A DNA stretch of 10,826 nt from JANRLJ01 sp034437895 (GTDB lineage Bacteria; Chloroflexota; Anaerolineae; Aggregatilineales; Phototrophicaceae): contig DAOTTO010000357.1 of assembly GCA_034437895.1 (NCBI GenBank), forward strand, positions 1 through 10,826, given 5' to 3'. Within the stretch, counting starts at the first letter, position 1. The number at the start of each line of letters is the position of its first letter. Shown here one piece after another: positions 6,493 through 10,826 of this stretch. The position numbers and the translations under genes were made by a program. The notes beneath the pieces were generated by a model that made no database searches, was not told where the DNA came from, and saw only the letters and a program-made list of their open reading frames with translations.

Positions 6493-6510
6493 TTCTACAC
6501 CTGTGTAGAA
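6493..6510. promoter_or_regulatory. TetR-type operator at the tetR start (autoregulation)
   Basis: The palindrome TTCTACAC-CT-GTGTAGAA is perfect over 8-bp half-sites, and the inner 7 bases of each half are the same as at 5863-5880. It begins 1 nt from the tetR start codon and touches the -10 box at 6510. Occupancy would therefore block both transcription start and, in the transcript, the Shine-Dalgarno bases AGGTG lie in the same segment. Confidence 0.82.
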
Positions 6511-6538
6511 TTATAGCCTAAAACGGTACATTTTTAAA
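6510..6538 (-). promoter_or_regulatory. Promoter of the tetR gene
   Basis: On the minus strand a perfect TATAAT (6515-6510) is preceded after 17 bp by TTTAAA (6538-6533, 4 of 6 to consensus). The predicted start, near 6503, falls in the operator centre and gives a leader of only about 12 nt. Confidence 0.65.
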
Positions 6539-6574
6539 TGAGTATTAAATGAAGGACGGCGAAAAATCACCCGA

Positions 6575-7675
6575 TTATGGCGCTAATAAGGCGCGATAAA
6601 CATCCACCGTCGCGGCGGCAACTTGGGCATGGGTAAAGTGGTCGATTACGCGCTGGCGGCCTGCGAGTCGGAATCCATCAGCCAAATCCTGATCGTCATA
6701 CAGGCGTGTGATGGCGGCGGCTAAAGCAGCAGCATCGCCCTCCGGTACGATTGTCCCAACATCCCCAATAACATCCGGGATCGCCCCGCTGTCGGAGCCA
6801 ATGACGGGAACGCCGCTCGCCATCGCTTCCACCAGCGTCCGCCCGAACTGTTCTTTCCAGTTAGGCCGTGTGAGCGACGGCAAGGCCAGTACATCGAGCA
6901 TGGGGTAATGGGCGGGAATTTGCGTGGATGGAATCTGCGGCTGGAAAATCGTCTTTTCGCTGATTCCTAACCGCGCCGTTTGCGCTTGTAAGTCCGCCAA
7001 CAGCGGCCCGCTGCCGAGAATGTTTAGCCGCCAATCCGCAAATTTCAAATGGGCAGCAGCCTCCAATAAAACCGAAATGCCTTTTTCTTCTACCAACCGT
7101 CCGACATAGCCGATTGTAAACGGGCGCTCTGGACGGTTGGCGGTTGGCCTGAATAAATCGGGGTCGGTGCCGAACTGCGGAATCACCGTCATCGGACGGA
7201 TAAAGCCTTTATCACGCCAAACTTGGGCTGCGCTTTCTGTTCCCGCAATCGCTCCATCGACATGATCCAGCACCCAACGCTCCCCCACATTAAACGGAAA
7301 GGGATAACGACGGTGGATATTCTGCCAGCTAAAAAAAAGCGTTTTTGCGCCCATCCGCCGCGCATGATAAAGCGCCTGCCACGTCGCCGCGTTATACGGT
7401 TCTTCGTCGATGTGGACGATCTGCGGACAAAAGCGGCGAATCTGTTCGCCCAATCCACCGTAATAATGGAGATGAAAATTGCCGTTCAAATGCAAAGGCA
7501 GCACTTCCAACCGATAGCCGCTGGTATAGGCGCGTTCCAACACCATCTCACCCCGTTCATCGCGCCACGACGGCGGCACAAGCGTCAGTAAATCCACATT
7601 TCGTCGGGCAATTTCTTCCAACTTGCGCTGATAAATCCCGACGATGCAGGCTTTGGAGAGCATAAGAACGCGCAT
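6575..7675 (-). CDS. Glycosyltransferase family 4 (GT-B fold) protein
   Basis: This 366-residue protein has two Rossmann-like halves. The N-terminal half opens MRVLMLSKAC and has QIVHIDEEPYNAATWQ (85-100), which would line the acceptor side. The C-terminal half opens at TIGYVGRLVEEKGISVLLEA (187-206), with R193 and K198 placed to bind the sugar-nucleotide phosphates. It then has LNILGSGP (217-224) and the E-x7-E motif with E275 and E283 in EQFGRTLVEAMASGVPVIGS. The enzyme should be a retaining transferase acting at the cytoplasmic face; donor and acceptor are unknown. There is no polysaccharide or O-antigen cluster around it. No good ribosome site precedes the ATG at 7673-7675; just upstream is a repeat (7681-7704) and then a MITE-like element, so its native promoter may have been displaced or replaced. 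Confidence 0.9.
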   Translation of the reverse strand: MRVLMLSKACIVGIYQRKLEEIARRNVDLLTLVPPSWRDERGEMVLERAYTSGYRLEVLPLHLNGNFHLHYYGGLGEQIRRFCPQIVHIDEEPYNAATWQALYHARRMGAKTLFFSWQNIHRRYPFPFNVGERWVLDHVDGAIAGTESAAQVWRDKGFIRPMTVIPQFGTDPDLFRPTANRPERPFTIGYVGRLVEEKGISVLLEAAAHLKFADWRLNILGSGPLLADLQAQTARLGISEKTIFQPQIPSTQIPAHYPMLDVLALPSLTRPNWKEQFGRTLVEAMASGVPVIGSDSGAIPDVIGDVGTIVPEGDAAALAAAITRLYDDQDLADGFRLAGRQRVIDHFTHAQVAAATVDVYRALLAP

Positions 7676-7680
7676 GGGTG

Positions 7681-7704
7681 AGCAGTCAGCTTTCAGCGGT
7701 CAGC
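7681..7704. repeat. Short direct repeat AGC(A/G)GTCAGC
   Basis: AGCAGTCAGC (7681-7690) recurs as AGCGGTCAGC (7695-7704), separated by TTTC, and is followed by a partial third start, AGCAGT. Low-complexity sequences built from CAGC and TCAGC words like this one occur as dispersed intergenic repeats in many bacteria. It occupies the place of the glycosyltransferase ribosome site. Confidence 0.4.
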
Positions 7705-7711
7705 AGTTAAT

Positions 7712-7900
7712 ATAACCTGAGTTTCGGATAGTGTTTTCATTCTATCCCCACCCCTAAATCCCCTCCCTACTTCGTAGAGGGGGGACTTAAAGCACCATTG
7801 TGAACCGTTTTTCTCCCCTTCGCCATTGCCTGGCGAAGGGGTTGGGGGATGAGGACATCATAAAAGTTAATCATAGTGCGCTATCCAAAACTGAGGTTAT
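7712..7900. mobile_element. MITE-like element with 20-bp terminal inverted repeats, no coding capacity
   Basis: The left end ATAACCTGAGTTTCGGATAG (7712-7731) matches the reverse complement of the right end (7881-7900) at 18 of 20 bases. Inside are outer arms 7741-7754 and about 7838-7853 (CCCCACCCC against GGGGTTGGGGG), hairpin 1 (7760-7770 with 7774-7784, one mismatch) and hairpin 2 (7815-7825 with 7831-7841, 11 bp perfect, loop TTGCC). A second copy starts at 10709. It has no open frame, so it would depend on a transposase elsewhere. No clear target duplication is visible at the ends. It separates the glycosyltransferase from the EamA gene and could also stop transcription coming from the latter. 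Confidence 0.72.
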
Positions 7901-7964
7901 CTAATTCACATAAAGTGTTTCAGATAGATTCAGGACTTTTATCTTTTAACTTGTTACTATACCA

Positions 7965-8888
7965 TTAATTCACCAATATAATGCCAGCAAACATGACCAT
8001 CGACAGCGCCAGTTTGCGCGTTAATCCAGAACGGCTGATGTCCTCACGATAGATCGCCGGAATCAAAATCGTCAGCAGCCAACCGATGCCGATGCCATAA
8101 AAGACCCCTACGCTGCCCAAAACACTAACGATAGACGTAGCGGCTTTAGGATCCGCTACCGCCAGCGCCGCCAGCAGCCTTGCCAGCACAAAGACTGATT
8201 CACTCGCGCCAATGATAAGCAGCGCTCGTGAACTCGCTGTGCGCGTCGTCATGCTGAAAGCGCGGCGAATATCGCCTACAAACAGATATAAGCCTAAACT
8301 ACCGAGTCCCAACCCCAACAGTACATAAACAACGATCTCGATTGCCGGATATTCGCCGCGAATGTTGCCTCCGAGTAAAAAGCTCCACGCGACAAAAAAG
8401 GTGACGATCAACATCAGCCAAAAACTTTGGGATAACTGAAAGCCTTTTTTTGGCTCGGTGGCAGCATTAGGCTGCTGTACCAGCGATATACCCACCGCCG
8501 CCATTAAAATTAAGATGAAGCCTAAAAGCTGCTCAGGCGATAAACTGTCTCTAAAAAAGATCAGTGAGAAAATCAACACAAAAATCGGCGTACATTGCGC
8601 CAGCACAATCAGGCGGCTCGTTTCCTCTATAGCGACGACCTTAAAGTACACAGGTGCGCCCAACATCGTCAACATGCCGCTGCTCAACAGAAGCAGCGCA
8701 TCACCTGCCGGAATCACGGGAAAACCACTGACTACCCACAACACAATGCCATAAAAGCCGCCGATGATCCCACCAAAAACAGCCATCGCCCGGACATCAG
8801 GGATGAGATTTTCGACAATAAATTTGTCCAGAAAATTCACGATGGCAAAAACCAAAGGCGAAAGCAGCGCCAAAAAGACCCAAGACAT
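7965..8888 (-). CDS. EamA-type (drug/metabolite transporter superfamily) permease
   Basis: This 307-residue membrane protein is hydrophobic from the first residues and fits ten membrane helices in two repeated EamA halves (about 1-138 and 155-306). Helix examples are 2-18, 36-54, 63-82, 92-112, 121-137, 156-173, 184-204, 222-243, 253-277 and 293-306. The first half has the usual opening in which a glycine/proline-rich helix pair leads to VVAIEETSRLIVLAQCTPIFVLIFS. Relatives export or import small metabolites such as amino acids, nucleosides or sugars; substrate is not visible. The start ATG (8886-8888) has only a weak AGGT in front. It faces the bisphosphate nucleotidase gene across 120 nt, which must hold both promoters. 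Confidence 0.86.
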   Translation of the reverse strand: MSWVFLALLSPLVFAIVNFLDKFIVENLIPDVRAMAVFGGIIGGFYGIVLWVVSGFPVIPAGDALLLLSSGMLTMLGAPVYFKVVAIEETSRLIVLAQCTPIFVLIFSLIFFRDSLSPEQLLGFILILMAAVGISLVQQPNAATEPKKGFQLSQSFWLMLIVTFFVAWSFLLGGNIRGEYPAIEIVVYVLLGLGLGSLGLYLFVGDIRRAFSMTTRTASSRALLIIGASESVFVLARLLAALAVADPKAATSIVSVLGSVGVFYGIGIGWLLTILIPAIYREDISRSGLTRKLALSMVMFAGIILVN

Positions 8889-9008
8889 ACCTATATCCGT
8901 TGTTTTAGAAATCGCACAAGAGCATCTTAACCCATTGATCTTATGAGTGTTAGGGTTTAGAGTTTAAAAAATGACTTTTTGCATCCGATACTATGGAGAT
9001 TAGCAATT

Positions 9009-9968
9009 TTGATCGACTTAGCGCCTATTATTCAGGCCGTGCGGCTGGCGGCGGTTTTATGCCGTGAAGTGCAGCGCCATCATATCATCAGCAGCGAAAA
9101 AGGCGGACAAGGCCCCGTGACGATTGCCGATTATGGCGCACAGGCCATCCTCTGTCGGGCGATCAAACAGGCTTTCCCGCATGATGCCATCATCGCCGAA
9201 GAATCCGGCACACAATTCGCGGAATTGGTCGCGCCCGAACAGCGTCAGCAGATCGCGCAGTTGGTCGGTGGTGTATTGGGTGAAAGCACCGACGAGACCG
9301 AAATCATCGAATGGCTGGAATACGCCAGCGGTGGCACGTCGGCGCGGCAGTGGCTGATTGACCCGGTAGATGGCACAAAGGGCTTTTTGGCCTTGCGCCA
9401 TTATGTGATCGCCGTCGGTTTGCTGGAAGAATCTCAGCCTACCGCCGCCGTTATCGGCGCACCCGCGTTTACGATAGATGACCCCAAAGGCGCGATCTTT
9501 TATGCTTCCGACGGAGAAGCCTATTTACAATCCATGAGCCAGCGCAACCCGCCGCGCCGGATTTACGCCTCTGAGCGCAGCGACTCGCTGACCTTACGCG
9601 CTTTGGAAAGCGTAGAAAAAGGTCACGCCAGCCACGAACAAATGGCGAAAGTACGCGCTCGTTTGGGGATGGATCCTAACATGATTGAACGCATCGACAG
9701 CCAAGAGAAATATGCCCGAATCGCTGCCGGCGAAGGCGAACTTTATCTGCGTTTGCCGCGTCGTTCCGGCGGGGAATATCAAGCATGGGATCATGCCCCC
9801 GGTGCGGCATTGGTCTTAGCGGCTGGCGGCAAAGTGACCGATATCGATGGCTCGCCGCTGGATTTTACAAAAGGGCGTGTACTGAACAATCAGGGTGTGA
9901 TCGTCACCAATGGACGCTTCCACGATCAAGCGATTGAGGCCGTCCAGCAGATTTTGCGGGAGGAATAG
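9009..9968 (+). CDS. 3'(2'),5'-bisphosphate nucleotidase (inositol monophosphatase superfamily, HAL2-like)
   Basis: The 319-residue enzyme removes the 3'-phosphate of adenosine 3',5'-bisphosphate, a by-product of sulfate assimilation and sulfotransfer. In order it shows IQAVRLAAVLCREVQ near the start, PVTIADYGAQA (about 36-46), the metal ligands EE at 64-65, DPVDGTKGF (118-126) with D118 and D121, IDSQEKYARIAAGEGELYLRLP (229-250) and WDHAPGAAL (260-268). The SQ-x-KY and GxGELYLRLP stretches point to the HAL2/SAL1 type rather than plain inositol phosphatase. I chose the TTG at 9009-9011, which has GGAG 10 nt upstream. An earlier TTG at 8979 would add 10 residues, has no ribosome site and would put that GGAG inside the gene. 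Confidence 0.87.
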   Translation: MIDLAPIIQAVRLAAVLCREVQRHHIISSEKGGQGPVTIADYGAQAILCRAIKQAFPHDAIIAEESGTQFAELVAPEQRQQIAQLVGGVLGESTDETEIIEWLEYASGGTSARQWLIDPVDGTKGFLALRHYVIAVGLLEESQPTAAVIGAPAFTIDDPKGAIFYASDGEAYLQSMSQRNPPRRIYASERSDSLTLRALESVEKGHASHEQMAKVRARLGMDPNMIERIDSQEKYARIAAGEGELYLRLPRRSGGEYQAWDHAPGAALVLAAGGKVTDIDGSPLDFTKGRVLNNQGVIVTNGRFHDQAIEAVQQILREE

Positions 9969-9990
9969 GCGCTATGAGCGTCCTGCTTTA
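9967..9990 (+). terminator. Weak hairpin at the end of the nucleotidase gene
   Basis: AGGCGCT (9967-9973) pairs with AGCG-T-CCT (9977-9984) with one bulged base and loop ATG, followed by GCTTTA. It overlaps the TAG stop. The stem is short and the T-run poor, so it is only a possible terminator. Confidence 0.25.
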
Positions 9991-10014
9991 ATCGGTCATT
10001 TGTATCTAAAACAA

Positions 10015-10153
10015 GGGGTTTATGCAGCTTAACAATTAAATACGGAATTTGTAGGGACGCGATACATCGCGTCCGCCGCAAAAATTGAAGCGGACATCAT
10101 GTATGATGTCCCTACATGGATTGCCGTATTATTTTCTTAGTTCCATAAACCCC
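10015..10153. mobile_element. 139-bp palindromic (MITE- or cruciform-like) element
   Basis: The ends are perfect inverted copies of GGGGTTTATG (10015-10024 and 10144-10153). Moving inward, AATACGG (10039-10045) mirrors CCGTATT (10124-10130), and GTAGGGAC (10051-10058) mirrors GTCCCTAC (10108-10115). Inside are two hairpins, GGACGCGAT/ATCGCGTCC (10055-10074) and GGACATCA/TGATGTCC (10092-10111), and an inner pair GTCCGC (10071-10076) with GCGGAC (10090-10095). The two hairpins are inverted copies of one unit with different but still self-complementary arms. There is no gene inside. It lies between convergent genes, so it could also act as a two-way terminator. Repeat status is inferred from structure; no second full copy lies in this window. 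Confidence 0.65.
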
Positions 10154-10179
10154 TATATAGGCGTGAGCGCAAGTCGTGT

Positions 10180-10662
10180 TTACGACTTCACCACATCTGG
10201 CTGGCGCACTGTAACGGAATCACCGACGCGAATCGTCCCGGCGGTGACGACTCCGCCAATTGCGCCCAAGCGCCCCACCGTCAGCGCTTTGGGATGACCC
10301 TGAATATGCTGAAAGCGATCACAGCCATTTCTCATCTCGAAAATTTCTATACACGCGCTGTCGCCGATTTGCAGCACCGTACCAACGGGTAAGGTTTCGA
10401 TGGCGATGCCGCTGATGACGATCTGCTCGCCAAGCTGCCCCGGCGCGGTTTCATAGCCTTCTGTGGTAAGTTGAGCAATGGTTTCTGCCGCCATGATATT
10501 CAATTGGCGCTTGGGATGACTGCCTTTGCGATCTCCTTCAATTCCGCGCCCGACGACTAAATTGGCGCTCTCTACAGGAATACGTGCATAAAAATCGGGC
10601 GGCTGCGGCTCAATCCTTTCCGGCTTATAGGTGATGCTCACAATTTTAGCTACGTTTTCCAT
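10180..10662 (-). CDS. MOSC domain-containing protein
   Basis: This 160-residue stand-alone MOSC protein has the domain almost from end to end: the opening IVSITYKPERIEPQ, VVGRGIEGDRKGSHPKRQLNIM (36-57), PGQLGEQIVISGI (74-86), the LPVGTVLQIGDSACIEI strand pair (91-107) and the conserved cysteine C114 in RNGCDRF. The end is GVVTAGTIRVGDSV. The usual G-E-N is G-E-Q here. The family binds or transfers sulfur and includes the C-terminal part of molybdenum-cofactor sulfurase and YiiM-type reductases; a role in molybdenum-cofactor chemistry or detoxification is only inferred because no partner gene is nearby. The ATG (10660-10662) has GAGAGGG 7 nt upstream. Confidence 0.88.
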   Translation of the reverse strand: MENVAKIVSITYKPERIEPQPPDFYARIPVESANLVVGRGIEGDRKGSHPKRQLNIMAAETIAQLTTEGYETAPGQLGEQIVISGIAIETLPVGTVLQIGDSACIEIFEMRNGCDRFQHIQGHPKALTVGRLGAIGGVVTAGTIRVGDSVTVRQPDVVKS

Positions 10663-10708
10663 AACAGACCCTCTCGTTATAAATGGATGCTTTTCACTTT
10701 AACATAAC

Positions 10709-10826
10709 TAACCTGAGTTTCGGACAGTGTTTTCATTCTATCCCCACCCCTAAATCCCCTCCCCACTTCGTAGAGAGGGGACTTAAAGAACCATTGTGAA
10801 CCGTTTTTCTCCCCTTCGCCATGCAA
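10709..10826 (+). mobile_element. Second copy of the MITE-like element, cut by window end
   Basis: From 10709 to 10821 the sequence aligns without gaps to 7713-7825 with four substitutions that I can count, including the left end TAACCTGAGTTTCGGACAG. The copies diverge at the loop of hairpin 2 (ATTGCC against ATGCAA), just before the window stops. It lies upstream of the MOSC gene in the same orientation as the copy at 7712-7900. Confidence 0.75.

Noticed and set aside
7223..7665. Two plus-strand frames opposite the glycosyltransferase
   Set aside because: They are antisense to a complete GT-B enzyme and show no family features.
7681..7851. CRISPR array suspected from clustered hairpin and direct repeats
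   Set aside because: Repeats are not regularly spaced, there are no spacers of uniform length and no cas genes are nearby.
8979..8981. TTG start for the bisphosphate nucleotidase
   Set aside because: No ribosome site; GGAG at 8995-8998 supports the TTG at 9009, and the family alignment begins there.

Overview
The window (about 50-55% G+C by eye) looks like an ordinary chromosomal segment of a free-living bacterium, most likely a member of the Chloroflexota (Anaerolineae-like). This placement is an inference. It rests on the mix of an F420-type PPOX oxidoreductase, a HAL2-like bisphosphate nucleotidase and a beta-lactamase-fold serine hydrolase in short operons, together with dispersed C-rich hairpin repeats. 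No rRNA, tRNA, CRISPR array, phage gene or transposase is visible, and the window ends inside a repeat.

Layout. Positions 1-94 hold a two-hairpin repeat. Positions 173-2139 (minus strand) form a likely three-gene operon: exported serine hydrolase, DUF2087 protein, PPOX-family flavoprotein. A divergent promoter region separates it from a plus-strand run: PlsC-like acyltransferase, F420-type PPOX protein, DJ-1/PfpI protein and a DUF4177 small protein (2258-4374). On the minus strand follow a GNAT acetyltransferase (4511-5185), a YdeI/OmpD-associated protein (5283-5831), its apparent TetR regulator (5901-6491), a family-4 glycosyltransferase (6575-7675) and an EamA-type transporter (7965-8888). 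A plus-strand 3'(2'),5'-bisphosphate nucleotidase (9009-9968) and a minus-strand MOSC protein (10180-10662) finish the gene content. There is no gene-free stretch above 300 bases; the largest gaps (7676-7964 and 9969-10179) are filled by repeat elements.

How it works together. The genes are mostly unrelated housekeeping or accessory enzymes. The clearest regulatory unit is the TetR/YdeI pair. Two 18-bp palindromes of the same form, TTCTACA-N4-TGTAGAA, lie immediately before the tetR start and immediately before the YdeI gene, which predicts autorepression plus control of the target by the same regulator.

The most unusual content is repetitive DNA. A 189-bp MITE-like element with 20-bp terminal inverted repeats (7712-7900) has a second copy, about 96% identical over 113 aligned bases, cut by the window end (10709-10826), and a diverged relative in opposite orientation at the window start. 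A different 139-bp palindromic element (10015-10153) carries two inverted copies of a hairpin whose arms differ but remain self-complementary. I found no convincing new defence, toxin or biosynthetic system; the repeats and the operator pair deserve the second look.
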